In this document: positions 33,404 through 42,611 of the stretch, piece by piece
How positions within the stretch are numbered: the stretch's first letter is position 1
Layout of the letters: each line of letters opens with the position of its first letter
Source: Chitinibacter sp046530675
GTDB taxonomy: Bacteria; Pseudomonadota; Gammaproteobacteria; Burkholderiales; Chitinibacteraceae
DNA: 64,000 bases
NCBI RefSeq assembly: GCF_046530675.1
Contig: NZ_CP172558.1
Coordinates: forward strand, 1,178,001-1,242,000
Reading direction: 5' to 3'
Notes under the pieces: generated by a model
The model's database searches: none
The model's input: the letters and a program-made list of their open reading frames with translations, nothing else
What the model was told of the DNA's origin: nothing
Position numbers and translations under genes: made by a program

Positions 33404-36400
33404 TCAGCTGTTCGTCGATGTTTCGATGCAAACCGTATTACGCCCACGCGCTTTGGCCTGATACATCGCATTGTCGGCGTGCTGGATTAGCTGCGTCTCA
33501 TTGCTGCCGTGATCGGGGTAAAGCGCGCCGCCGATGCTGGCCGAAATCTGCAGCACATGTTCGTCGATGATAAATGGCTGCTCAAGCGCTGCACGGATTT
33601 TCTCCCCTATATTGTGCGCGTCCGCTGTGGATTGTACTGCCGGCAGGATCGCAACAAACTCGTCGCCGCCAATGCGGGCGATCGTATCCGATTCCCGTAC
33701 ACAATCGAGCAGGCGTTGCGCGACTTGCTTAAGTAGCAGATCGCCGATGGCGTGACCCAGCGTGTCGTTGACCGGCTTGAATTTATCCAAATCAATATAC
33801 AGCAAGGCCAGTCGAGTCCGGTTGCGATGCGCGGCGCTCAGCGCGAGCGAGAGCCGGTCCGTATAAAGTACCCGGTTGGGCAAATTGGTCAGCAGGTCGT
33901 GATGAGCCAGATGATAAATCTGCTCTTCGGCTCGTTTCTTATCGGTAATATCGGTAAAAATGGCGATGCGGCGGAGGATTTGATGATCATCGCCATAAAT
34001 GGTGCTGATATTCATCATCGCCGGATAGATGGTGCCATTCTTGCGTCGGTTCCAAATTTCGCCGCTCCAGCTGCCGCTCGCCAGGATGGTTTGCCACATT
34101 TCTTTATAAAATTCGGGTGAGTAATAATCCGATTTCATCAGCTTGGGGTCATGCCCCAACGCATCTTGCGCATTAAATCCGGTGATTTTTTCAAAAGCCG
34201 GGTTGATTGCAACAATCCGGTTGGCCGCATCAACGACCATGATGGCTTCACTGCTGGCCATATAAACTGAATTGGCGAGCAGCAGTTGTTCGGCGATGCG
34301 TTTATGTTCGATGGCGGTGGCGATCAGCGCGGCAGCCTGTTGTTGCTGCCGGATGTCCGGAGCCACCGTTGCATTGCTTTGTTTGCAAAAAGCCACCAGC
34401 ACGCCTTCGACTCTGCCATTGCCGAGCACAATGGCTTCAGTGTGGTGCATCGTGACGCCGCCGGATGTCGCCGCAGCGGGGTGATGGCGGACTGCCGGGT
34501 ATTCGGTGCCCAGGCCAATGTCGGGCTGCTTGGGATACCAAAATTCGGGTAGCGTCGTATTGGCCAGCGCGTGCTCATCGTCGCCGTCGTGGCTGAAAAC
34601 GGCATAACTCAGTTCCTCATTGTCCTGCTCCAGACTGACGATGATCTGGTCGAGGATTTTATGCAGTTCAATGCCATGAGCGAGCATTTCCATCACGGTG
34701 TTGTGCATTGCTTCCTGCCGCTGCTGCCGTTTTTGCTCGTCTATGTCGGTATGCGTACCGATCATCCGTAATGGCTTGCCGTCTGCAGTGCGGCTGATCA
34801 GCATGCCACGCGTCCGTATCCACTTCCAATGACCGTCGCGGCAACGGGTGCGCATTTCACAGCTGTAAATGGGTGTTTTTCCGCTGAGATAGGCGTCCAT
34901 TGCCTGTTTGCGGCTGCTTTGATCGGCCGGATGGATTCGCGCCAGCCAGCCGGTAAAATCGACTTGTTGAGACTCCTCCCCGGCGTAGCCCAGTACCACC
35001 ATTTCCTGACGGGATAAAAACAGCATGCCGGTTTGCAAATTCCAGTCCCAGACGCCATCGCCCGAGCCTTCGAGCGCAAATTTCCAGCGTTCCTCGCTGC
35101 TGCGGAGGATTTCTTCGGTTTGTTTTTGTTCCGAAATATCTTCGATCAAGGACCAGGCGTAATGTTCGCCGTCTTTGCCGTTAAGCAGCAAACCATTGAG
35201 CCGGATCGCGATCAGTGTGCCGTCCTTACGACGGTATTCTTTTTCGTATGGGCCATAGCGGCCGTGCTTCATCAGCGTTTCCAGTTGGACGAGCTCGTCT
35301 GGCATGTACTTTTCCGGCGTGAGCGTAAAGTAATCGAGTGTTTTCAACTCGTCGGCGCTATAACCGGTAATCCGCTCGAAAGCCGCATTGAACTCCAAAA
35401 AACGCCCGTCCAATGCAGTAAATACAATCCCCAGCGGCGAGAGTTGGTACAGGGTGGTCAGTTTTTCGCTGCTTTCGTTCAGTTCGGCCATTTGCTGCTG
35501 TACCTGGCTTTCGACACGCGCGGTGTAGCCGGTTCCCAGCATCAGAAAGGCGCCGAGTAGGCCGATCCCCAGAATGCTTGCCGATAGCAGTGTGACGCTT
35601 TGCCAGCCCTGATGCTGTGCCAGATAAGCCGCGCTGGGTGCGGTAGCAAACAGAAATTCGCGCTGCCCATAAATGATTTTTTGCTGCCATTGGGCTTGCG
35701 TGCCGGGGTTGGCGAAGGAGTTATAAAACAGTGTGCCGGTTTCAACGTCGGTGAGCTGGATTTGCAGCTGCTCTTTGCCCGATGGCAGCAATTTGTCCAG
35801 AAAATCGTCGACACGGATGACCGTCAGAACGACACCTTCGTCGGTGGTTCGCGTTCTGACGGCATGCAGCAACAAAAAGCCGTAAGTGTCTTTGGTGGCT
35901 TGCAACAAATGAATGGGCTGAGTTGCGATGCTGCGGGTCGAGCGTACTGCTTGCAGCAGCGCAGCAGCGCGATCTTGGGTTGATAGCAGGTCAAAGCCGA
36001 AAACAAACTGATTGCTTTCGAGCGGTTCGGCGTAAGTCACCGGATAATAAACCGCCCGCTCTTTGGCTGCGCGCAGCACGCGATGCTGGTCATGCTCGCT
36101 GATCTGGAAACCCGGCAAGCGCTGCTGCTGCTTGGCCTCGAACTCACGCCGTTGTGCAGACTCGATACGTGGCGCCCATTCAATAGCCTGGATCATTGGA
36201 AAGCGCAGCAGTGCTTTACGTGAAAATTTACGAAAATCTTCGTCGCTGACGTTCTGATTGGCGGCAAAAAATCCCTGCGTTTGTTCGAGCAATGACTCTT
36301 GCTCTTCCAGTCTTGCCTGAATCATATCGGCGGCGCGTTGTGACTGGAGGCGAAACTCGGTCATGATTTCGGTGTGTTCCCAGTTGCTGACATTGACGTA

Positions 36401-37060
36401 TAAAACGACCAGCACAGTAAACGCCGCCAGCATCGGTACCGCGACGGTCGCGGCACGTCTGCGCCATAACTGACGCGGCTGACCCAGGCAGATCATCGTC
36501 AGCGGCAATAGCACCAGCACGCCCAGCGTGTCGCCCACCCACCACATAAACCAGCTGAACAGGAAAGCATCGGCCGTGACCAGACCGAGTACGAACAATG
36601 CGCCTACCGACAAAGTGGCGCTGATCAGGCAAATTACCGATGCCAGTAACTGGAAATACAGAATATCGCGCAAATTATCGAAAGCGGCAGGATAGCCGAT
36701 GAAGTGACGCAATAATTGGCCGCCGACAATGGCCTGAACGGTTGAGGCTATGGCAATCAGTGCCGCAGTAATCGTGCCAAGCTGGGAAAACTGATGAGTG
36801 CTTTCATAGCCTATCCAGAGGTTGAGCGCGAAAGAACCCAGCAGTACGCCCAAGATTGCCCGGCGACCATAAATAAACGCCGCAGTGACTGCGATCCCTG
36901 CGGGTGGAAAAATCGCCGACGCGTAACCGGGCGGTATCGCCAGCAATAGCCCCAGTTTGCCACTGACGAGATAGGCCGCACTCAGCAGCAAGGTCGTCAG
37001 CAACCATGGTTTGAGTGTTTGATCCGGTGATTTTTCCATCGTCTGCGGTGCGAGAGCCAT
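33404..37060 (-). CDS. Multi-sensor diguanylate cyclase (MASE1-CHASE-PAS-PAS-GAF-PAS-GGDEF)
   Basis: 1218 residues. Residues about 15-220 form a MASE1 membrane sensor of roughly eight helices. Residues 230-480 form a periplasmic CHASE domain closed by a helix at 488-512. PAS domains follow at about 535-645 and 655-780, a GAF-like domain at 785-930 and a third PAS at 940-1055. The GGDEF domain is intact (GGDEF at 1131-1135), and the product-inhibition site RESD stands five residues upstream. Both point to an active cyclase making c-di-GMP. There is no EAL domain. It is a plausible input for the LapD receptor at the left end, though not linked genetically. Confidence 0.92.
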   Translation of the reverse strand: MALAPQTMEKSPDQTLKPWLLTTLLLSAAYLVSGKLGLLLAIPPGYASAIFPPAGIAVTAAFIYGRRAILGVLLGSFALNLWIGYESTHQFSQLGTITAALIAIASTVQAIVGGQLLRHFIGYPAAFDNLRDILYFQLLASVICLISATLSVGALFVLGLVTADAFLFSWFMWWVGDTLGVLVLLPLTMICLGQPRQLWRRRAATVAVPMLAAFTVLVVLYVNVSNWEHTEIMTEFRLQSQRAADMIQARLEEQESLLEQTQGFFAANQNVSDEDFRKFSRKALLRFPMIQAIEWAPRIESAQRREFEAKQQQRLPGFQISEHDQHRVLRAAKERAVYYPVTYAEPLESNQFVFGFDLLSTQDRAAALLQAVRSTRSIATQPIHLLQATKDTYGFLLLHAVRTRTTDEGVVLTVIRVDDFLDKLLPSGKEQLQIQLTDVETGTLFYNSFANPGTQAQWQQKIIYGQREFLFATAPSAAYLAQHQGWQSVTLLSASILGIGLLGAFLMLGTGYTARVESQVQQQMAELNESSEKLTTLYQLSPLGIVFTALDGRFLEFNAAFERITGYSADELKTLDYFTLTPEKYMPDELVQLETLMKHGRYGPYEKEYRRKDGTLIAIRLNGLLLNGKDGEHYAWSLIEDISEQKQTEEILRSSEERWKFALEGSGDGVWDWNLQTGMLFLSRQEMVVLGYAGEESQQVDFTGWLARIHPADQSSRKQAMDAYLSGKTPIYSCEMRTRCRDGHWKWIRTRGMLISRTADGKPLRMIGTHTDIDEQKRQQRQEAMHNTVMEMLAHGIELHKILDQIIVSLEQDNEELSYAVFSHDGDDEHALANTTLPEFWYPKQPDIGLGTEYPAVRHHPAAATSGGVTMHHTEAIVLGNGRVEGVLVAFCKQSNATVAPDIRQQQQAAALIATAIEHKRIAEQLLLANSVYMASSEAIMVVDAANRIVAINPAFEKITGFNAQDALGHDPKLMKSDYYSPEFYKEMWQTILASGSWSGEIWNRRKNGTIYPAMMNISTIYGDDHQILRRIAIFTDITDKKRAEEQIYHLAHHDLLTNLPNRVLYTDRLSLALSAAHRNRTRLALLYIDLDKFKPVNDTLGHAIGDLLLKQVAQRLLDCVRESDTIARIGGDEFVAILPAVQSTADAHNIGEKIRAALEQPFIIDEHVLQISASIGGALYPDHGSNETQLIQHADNAMYQAKARGRNTVCIETSTNS

Positions 37061-37208
37061 GTGAGTTCTTGTGATCAGGGTTGGGGCAGGGTATTGACTG
37101 CGGTTTATGCAAATAAAAATCGCGAAAGCTGAATCAAATATTACACAAAACCAATGGATGACAAATTATTTCATTGGTAGCGGCATGACATTGGTAAAGG
37201 TAAGACGA

Positions 37209-37239
37209 AAAAAAACCGGCGATTAAAGCCGGTTTTTTT
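37209..37239 (-). terminator. Terminator after dppA
   Basis: Stem AAAAAACCGGC / GCCGGTTTTTT with a GATTAAA loop, 20 bp beyond the dppA stop, with T runs on both strands. Confidence 0.9.
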
Positions 37240-37258
37240 GAGGGGTTTGCTTGAACGT

Positions 37259-38854
37259 TTATTTCACGCTCACGCCGTAGAATGAATTCAAACCAAACGG
37301 ACTGATTTTGAAGCCTTGCACTTCCTTGCGCATTGGCTGGTAAACCGTCGAGTGGGCGATGGTTGTCCATGGCAATTCGTGTTTGAAAATCACTTGGGCT
37401 TTTTCGTACAGCTTGGTGCGCTCGGCCTGATTGATCGTGCTGCGCGCTTTGGTAATCAGCTCGTCAAATTCCTTGTTGCACCAGCGCGCATAGTTGTTGC
37501 CGCCGACCGCTTCACAGCCCAGATTGACGCCCAGCCAGTTATCCGGATCACCATTGTCGCCAGTCCAGCCGATCAGCATGGTGTCGTGTTCGCCCGCTTT
37601 GGCGCGCTTGATGTACTCGCCCCACTCGTAAGTCACGATCTTGGCCTTGATACCGATTTTGCTCCAGTCGTTCTGGATCATTTCGGCCATCAGTTTGGCA
37701 TTCGGGTTGTACGGACGTTGTACCGGCATCGCCCACAGTGTGATTTCAGTACCTTCGGCAACGCCGGCTTTTTTCAGCAAGGCTTTGGCTTTGGCGATAT
37801 CAACTGGCGCATCTTTGAGCGTTTTGTTGTAAGACCATTGCGTTGGCGGCATCGGGTTGGTCGCTACCTGACCGGCCCCCTGGAAGACCGCGTCGATGAT
37901 CGATTTCTTGTTGATCGCCATATCGAGCGCCTGACGCACTTCGAGCTTGTCGAACGGTTTGTGCGCGACGTTGTAGCTTAACCAGCCGGTATTAAAGCCG
38001 GCCTGGCTCAAGACGGTCAGTTTTGGATTGGTTTGCATTGCTTTCAGATCAGCAGGGCGCGGGAAAGCCATCAGATGGCATTCACCTTTTTGCAGTTTCT
38101 GGTAACGCACCGAGGCATCGCTGGTGATCGCGAAAATCAGCTTGTCGAGTTTGACATCACCTTTGCGCCAGTATTGTTTGTTGCCGTCGAAACGGATATT
38201 GGCGTCTTTCTGGTAAGACTTGAAAACGAACGGGCCAGTACCGACAGGCTGGGTATTGAGCAGATTGGCTTTGCCGGCTTTGAGCAGACTCTCGCCGTAT
38301 TCGGCCGAGTGGATAGACGCAAATGACATGGCCAGATTTTGCAGGAAAGCCGCATCGACTGATTTGAGCTTCATCCGGACGGTATAAGTATCCACTTTTT
38401 CAAGGCCAACGATATTGGTATCCAGTGCCATGTCGGACGCGTAAGGGAAATCGGTCGGCGCAGCCTTGTTAAAGGCAAAGTCTTTGTCGGTCAGGCGTTT
38501 GAAAGTAAAGATGACGTCGTCGGCGTTAAAATCGCGTGTCGGTTTGAAATAAGGCGTGGTGTGGAATTTGACGCCTTTGCGCAAGGTAAACGTGTAAGTC
38601 AGATTGTCGCTGGCGACTTCCCATTTTTCGGCCAGACCGGGACGCACTTGCGTTGAGCCGGGAACAAATTCAACCAGACGGTTAAACATCGTTTCAGCTG
38701 CGGCATCAAAGGTCGTGCCGGTGACATAGCGTGAAGGATCAAAACCTTCCGGGCTGCCTTCCGAACAGTAAATCAGCGTGCCTGCGGCGCTGGCTGTACC
38801 TGCAATCAGGGCAATAGCCCCGCCAAGAACCAAATTACGCACTTTCAACGTCAT
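37259..38854 (-). CDS. dppA: Periplasmic dipeptide-binding protein DppA
   Basis: 531 residues from the ATG at 38854 (GAGAGG upstream). Signal peptide MTLKVRNLVLGGAIALIAGTASA, then an SBP_bac_5 domain of the DppA group: TLIYCSEGSPEGFDPSRYVTG, NADDVIFTFKRL, LIGWTGDNGDPDNWLG and GGNNYARWCNKEFD (the two Cys form the usual disulfide). Single-gene transcript. The matching permease and ATPases are dppBCDF at 21782-25696. Confidence 0.94.
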   Translation of the reverse strand: MTLKVRNLVLGGAIALIAGTASAAGTLIYCSEGSPEGFDPSRYVTGTTFDAAAETMFNRLVEFVPGSTQVRPGLAEKWEVASDNLTYTFTLRKGVKFHTTPYFKPTRDFNADDVIFTFKRLTDKDFAFNKAAPTDFPYASDMALDTNIVGLEKVDTYTVRMKLKSVDAAFLQNLAMSFASIHSAEYGESLLKAGKANLLNTQPVGTGPFVFKSYQKDANIRFDGNKQYWRKGDVKLDKLIFAITSDASVRYQKLQKGECHLMAFPRPADLKAMQTNPKLTVLSQAGFNTGWLSYNVAHKPFDKLEVRQALDMAINKKSIIDAVFQGAGQVATNPMPPTQWSYNKTLKDAPVDIAKAKALLKKAGVAEGTEITLWAMPVQRPYNPNAKLMAEMIQNDWSKIGIKAKIVTYEWGEYIKRAKAGEHDTMLIGWTGDNGDPDNWLGVNLGCEAVGGNNYARWCNKEFDELITKARSTINQAERTKLYEKAQVIFKHELPWTTIAHSTVYQPMRKEVQGFKISPFGLNSFYGVSVK

Positions 38855-38989
38855 GTTTTCCTCTCCAGATGAGTGTTCTGCTTGCGCCAGTGAAACCAGC
38901 ATCGTGTTTATCCTAGTCGCGTGCGTGGCACTTAAACATTCGGACATTCCCGCACTGGATGTCGGCATTGCAATGATTGAGAGGAAACA

Positions 38990-39018
38990 AAAAAGCCCAT
39001 ACCTGTTTGGGTATGGGC
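38990..39018 (-). terminator. Terminator after MliC/YbaY-like gene
   Basis: Stem GCCCATACC / GGTATGGGC with a TGTTTG loop; on the minus strand a TTTTTTG run follows. Confidence 0.88.
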
Positions 39019-39025
39019 TCGTAAG

Positions 39026-40099
39026 TTATATTCCTTGTTGTTTTGATGGCAATACCCTGGGTATTAATGTCAGTGTGACTTCGCGGCCAGCACCTTGTGT
39101 CAGAACGGGTACGGCTTCGCTGGACATGATGACTTGATTGCCCTGCCGGATTTTGGCGCTGACCGTCAGACGGTGCGCCGGATTGATGCTCGCCGGATCA
39201 AAACGCAGCTTCGCCGCTTTCGGCTGGCCGGCGGGCAAAATCTGACTCTGCTTGACCAGCGTCTGCCCGTTCATGCCCGGATCGTCCAGATCGTTCAACT
39301 CGATGGTCAGTTCGGCACCGGCGCGAATCGCCTGTTTGGGGCGGATGATATTGATGCTGAGCGTTTGCGCTGCCTGATTGACGATAAGGCCATACAGCGT
39401 AAATCCCCGCCGCAATTCCAGTTCGGAGGTTTGCAGCTTCGCAAATTGTTTGCCTGCGGCGCTGCCCTGATCAAACGGGTTGTTTTGCGCAATCTGGGCG
39501 AGATAAATGCGTTGGCCGTCATTGCCAAGCAGTAGGGTGCTGTCGGGCAGCGTAGCGGATGGTGTTATCAGCGGCGGCGCCGGGAAAGTGAATAGCTTGA
39601 GCAATGGGGCACTGCTACCATTGGCGCCCTGAAGGTGATATTCGATCTGCTCGCTGGCATTCTGCCCATACAACTTGATTGACGCACCGCTGCTGCGTAT
39701 CAGTTTGACTTCACCTGCGAGCCAGCGATCTGGTGGAATAAAGACGATGCCGCCATGGCTGTCGCGAATCGGCAGTAAGGGCTCGTCATCGGGCAGGGCG
39801 CTGCAATCGCTGGCCAGTACCGTGTCACCTGCCAGCAATTGAGCCTGCTGACCCTTGATCCAGACGGTGTAGCTGCCATCACTGTATTTGGCGCCCGATG
39901 CACTTTCGACTTGAGGCAGCGTGCGGCGGTTCACGCTCGGTTGCGGTTGAAACAGCGTGGATTCGAACAGCATGGATTGCTTGCTCGCTGCACGCAGCTG
40001 AAAAACTTCACCATTGGGGCAGCGAAAGATCTGGTTGAATTCGGCGTTTGCCACCGCGAATGGGCTGAGAAGCAGGCTCGCAAGAAGAAAGTTTTTCAT
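39026..40099 (-). CDS. Periplasmic protein combining MliC-like and YbaY/YscW-like domains
   Basis: 357 residues with a signal peptide (MKNFLLASLLLSPFAVANA). Residues 22-92 resemble the C-type lysozyme inhibitor fold: IFRCPNGEVFQLRA, the conserved VESASGAKYSDGSYTVWIKG and QAQLL, with paired Cys (27 and near 99). Residues about 235-350 resemble YbaY/YscW lipoprotein-chaperone domains (LSINIIRPKQAIRAGAELTIELND, then a V-rich beta sandwich). The middle part is unassigned. There is no lipobox, so soluble periplasmic. Both domain calls are by pattern only. Confidence 0.6.
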   Translation of the reverse strand: MKNFLLASLLLSPFAVANAEFNQIFRCPNGEVFQLRAASKQSMLFESTLFQPQPSVNRRTLPQVESASGAKYSDGSYTVWIKGQQAQLLAGDTVLASDCSALPDDEPLLPIRDSHGGIVFIPPDRWLAGEVKLIRSSGASIKLYGQNASEQIEYHLQGANGSSAPLLKLFTFPAPPLITPSATLPDSTLLLGNDGQRIYLAQIAQNNPFDQGSAAGKQFAKLQTSELELRRGFTLYGLIVNQAAQTLSINIIRPKQAIRAGAELTIELNDLDDPGMNGQTLVKQSQILPAGQPKAAKLRFDPASINPAHRLTVSAKIRQGNQVIMSSEAVPVLTQGAGREVTLTLIPRVLPSKQQGI

Positions 40100-40163
40100 G
40101 GTTTATTTGTTTGAATGAGAGAGTTGCTGGGTTGACGCTTTGCCAAGCCTGCGAGCTGCTGGT

Positions 40164-41126
40164 TTAAAAACGTGCATCGCCGGTAAAGGCTGGGGCTGCC
40201 GTCGGTGCCTGCATCAAGCTACGTGGCACTTCGAAAATCATCATCAGTTTACGGACAGGCTCGCTGCGCTGCAAAACCAGTTCACTGATTTCCATCGCTT
40301 GTTCATCACCCATACCGCTGGCGATCACGCCCAGCGGGTTGACCTGTAGCGTCTGTTTTTCCAGTGTCAGAATATCGGGCGTCGCAGCCAGCTCGGTGAT
40401 CAAAAGCTCGCACAGCGCATCAGGGCTGCGCGCACTGCTGTTTTGCTGCAATTGCTCGGTCAACTGTTCGATGCGGTTTTGCTGGTGCGTGTATTGCGGG
40501 CTATGCGCTTCGGCCATTCTCAACATCGTGCGGGCATTGAGTAGTTCGTCGTCGAGCCGGACTTTTTCGGCTTCCAGTCGGGCAATACCGATATTGGCCT
40601 GCATGGCGACCAGCTCCAGAATCCGCCTAGGACCCGCTTGCAGTAAATCGGCTAATGATTCGGACGGCGTGCTGACCCGGTATTCATTAAATTGCAAAAC
40701 TTGCTGTGGCACATCCTGGCGGATTTGCCCGCCTTCCTCGACCATGCCGTAACGCATTTTCTGGATTGAATTGGCGGTAAAAACCACGCAGGCCGAGTCG
40801 ATAAACGGATGGCTGGCAAACCAGCGATACAGCTGCTGATTCTGTCCGATCAATTCGCCCATGCGCGCTGGCGTAGCAAACAGGAGTTGCAGAATGCGCT
40901 GGGCTCGCCAGTTTTCAATATTCAAGGCCTGCGGTGTTGGCCATTGTGTGGCAAAACGCGCTGCATGCTGCCCAGCCCAGTAAACGTAGTTGCTTAATCT
41001 TTCCTGATATTTGCGCGCCAGCTTGATATTCGGATTGGCAATCTCGACCAGAGCGTCGACCAGTTCGGGCTCTGCGCGGGGCAGATCGGGGGCTTTGCTG
41101 AAAAGTGCGGTTAATTTATCAAGCAT
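40164..41126 (-). CDS. Unknown cytoplasmic protein
   Basis: 320 residues, no signal peptide or membrane segment. The first 150 residues are helical and rich in aromatic positions (YQERLSNYVYWAGQHAARFATQW). A coiled coil is likely at about 185-235 (ARLEAEKVRLDDELLNARTML...). The C-terminal third ends with a Pro/Ala tail. I do not recognise the family. It starts 2 bp after the stop of the acetyltransferase gene, so the two are almost certainly cotranscribed. Confidence 0.75.
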   Translation of the reverse strand: MLDKLTALFSKAPDLPRAEPELVDALVEIANPNIKLARKYQERLSNYVYWAGQHAARFATQWPTPQALNIENWRAQRILQLLFATPARMGELIGQNQQLYRWFASHPFIDSACVVFTANSIQKMRYGMVEEGGQIRQDVPQQVLQFNEYRVSTPSESLADLLQAGPRRILELVAMQANIGIARLEAEKVRLDDELLNARTMLRMAEAHSPQYTHQQNRIEQLTEQLQQNSSARSPDALCELLITELAATPDILTLEKQTLQVNPLGVIASGMGDEQAMEISELVLQRSEPVRKLMMIFEVPRSLMQAPTAAPAFTGDARF

Positions 41127-41128
41127 GA

Positions 41129-41695
41129 TTAGGGATTCTTCTCATAAAGCGTAGTTTCGTCAGGTGAATCGAGTTGGCGAACGACCTGCGCCGGATTACC
41201 CACCGCCAGCGAGCAAGCCGGAATATCGCGGCTGACCACGCTACCCGCGCCGATGACGCTATGGTCGCCAATCGTCACGCCGGGACAAATAATTGCATTG
41301 GCACCAATCCAGACGTTGGCGCCGATGGTAATCGGTTTGGCCCAGAACGCCCAGCGTTGGCGTTCGGTCGGGTCAACCGGATGCGTGGCGGTCTGGATTT
41401 GGACATTGGGGCTGATCAGCGTGTGGTGACCAATTGTAATCGGTGCCGCTGCGGCGATTTCAACATTCTGGTTGATAAAGACCTTGCGGCCGATCCGGAT
41501 CAGTTGCCCACCTGTAATGCGCAATGGACCACTGAAAATGACTTCATCGGCCAGTGCAAAAATTTGCTTGAGCAGGGCTTTTTTTTCTTCCTGCTGATGG
41601 CCTGCAAGCTGATTGTATTGCTGGATCAGTTGGCGTTCGGCGGATAAATCTCGTTTGCCAAGATCTTCAAACGCAAATTTAATGGTGTCCGGCAT
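41129..41695 (-). CDS. Hexapeptide-repeat O-acetyltransferase (Maa/LacA type)
   Basis: 188 residues. The left-handed beta-helix repeats are obvious (IGRKVFINQNVEIAAAAPITIG, LISPNVQIQTATHPVD, IGANVWIGANAIICPGVTIG), followed by VIGAGSVVSRDIPACSLAVGNPA. The catalytic His of maltose/galactoside acetyltransferases lies in TATHPVDP. Acetyl-CoA-dependent transfer to a sugar hydroxyl is expected; the acceptor is unknown. Confidence 0.9.
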   Translation of the reverse strand: MPDTIKFAFEDLGKRDLSAERQLIQQYNQLAGHQQEEKKALLKQIFALADEVIFSGPLRITGGQLIRIGRKVFINQNVEIAAAAPITIGHHTLISPNVQIQTATHPVDPTERQRWAFWAKPITIGANVWIGANAIICPGVTIGDHSVIGAGSVVSRDIPACSLAVGNPAQVVRQLDSPDETTLYEKNP

Positions 41696-41761
41696 CAGGT
41701 TTTAACTCCATATTACAGTCGGTAGCACGTGCAATCTGCCGATGCTGGCCGTCTGCCAATT

Positions 41762-42487
41762 TTATAGTGCATACAGTCGGTTAATCGAATCGGCCACCCG
41801 TTCCAGCGGTAATTGGTCGCGGACTCCGCCCATCCGTACCGCTTCCTTGGGCATGCCGAATACCACGCAGCTGGCTTCATTCTGCGCAAAGGTTTGCGCG
41901 CCCGCATCAAACATTTCACGCATTCCTCTGGCGCCGTCATCACCCATTCCCGTCAGAATGTAACCCACGCCGTTTCGGCCAGCCGCACAAGCCATCGAAC
42001 GGAATAACACATCGACTGACGGGCGGTGACGGCAAACCATAGGGCCGTTGACGACGTTGACATAATATTTCAGGCCGTTGCGCCGCACGAGCAGGTGTTT
42101 GCCGCCCGGCGCGATCAGCGCCAACCCGGGAGTGACCAAATCCCGGTCGCGTGCTTCACGTATTTCGATGGCGCTCAGCTGGTTAAGACGCATTGCAAAA
42201 GCGGCGGTGAATTTCTCGGGCATATGCTGGACGATGACAATGCCGGGACAGGTTTTTTTCAAGCCGGGCAGGACGACTTCCAGTGCCTTGGTACCGCCCG
42301 CTGAGGTGCCGATCGCAACGATTCTTTCGGTAGGGGGAATGCGTTCATGCGGTTTGGGCGCAGCCAGAATCGCATCCGCAGTCAGCTTGGGGGCATCGAG
42401 CCTTTCGTGCATGTTCTGCGTTTGCGAGTTAGCAGCGATGCCCGAAGACGCCGCCCTAACTGAATCGATTCTGGAAAAACTGTTCAT
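41762..42487 (-). CDS. cheB: CheB-type methylesterase without receiver domain
   Basis: 241 residues from the ATG at 42487. Residues about 55-238 form a full CheB methylesterase domain with the catalytic Ser (GTSAGG), His (VQHMPEKF) and Asp (GMGDDGARG). The receiver domain that normally fills the first 120 residues is replaced by about 55 residues of low-complexity sequence. No cheA, cheR or receptor gene is in the window. It may be constitutively active or controlled another way. A TTG codon three codons earlier was rejected as the start. Confidence 0.88.
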   Translation of the reverse strand: MNSFSRIDSVRAASSGIAANSQTQNMHERLDAPKLTADAILAAPKPHERIPPTERIVAIGTSAGGTKALEVVLPGLKKTCPGIVIVQHMPEKFTAAFAMRLNQLSAIEIREARDRDLVTPGLALIAPGGKHLLVRRNGLKYYVNVVNGPMVCRHRPSVDVLFRSMACAAGRNGVGYILTGMGDDGARGMREMFDAGAQTFAQNEASCVVFGMPKEAVRMGGVRDQLPLERVADSINRLYAL

Positions 42488-42611
42488 TGTGACCAAACCT
42501 GTTCGGCATGATGGTCAAGCATAAACTGCCTGAAGTGATCGCCCGATTGGACGACATTTAAGCAAAGCAAATCAAGTGTATTTGTTTACCGTGATAGCAG
42601 AAATTTCCCTT

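Noticed and set aside
33404..37060. Bifunctional cyclase/phosphodiesterase call for the large sensor protein
   Set aside because: The protein ends shortly after the GGDEF domain; no EAL or HD-GYP domain is present.
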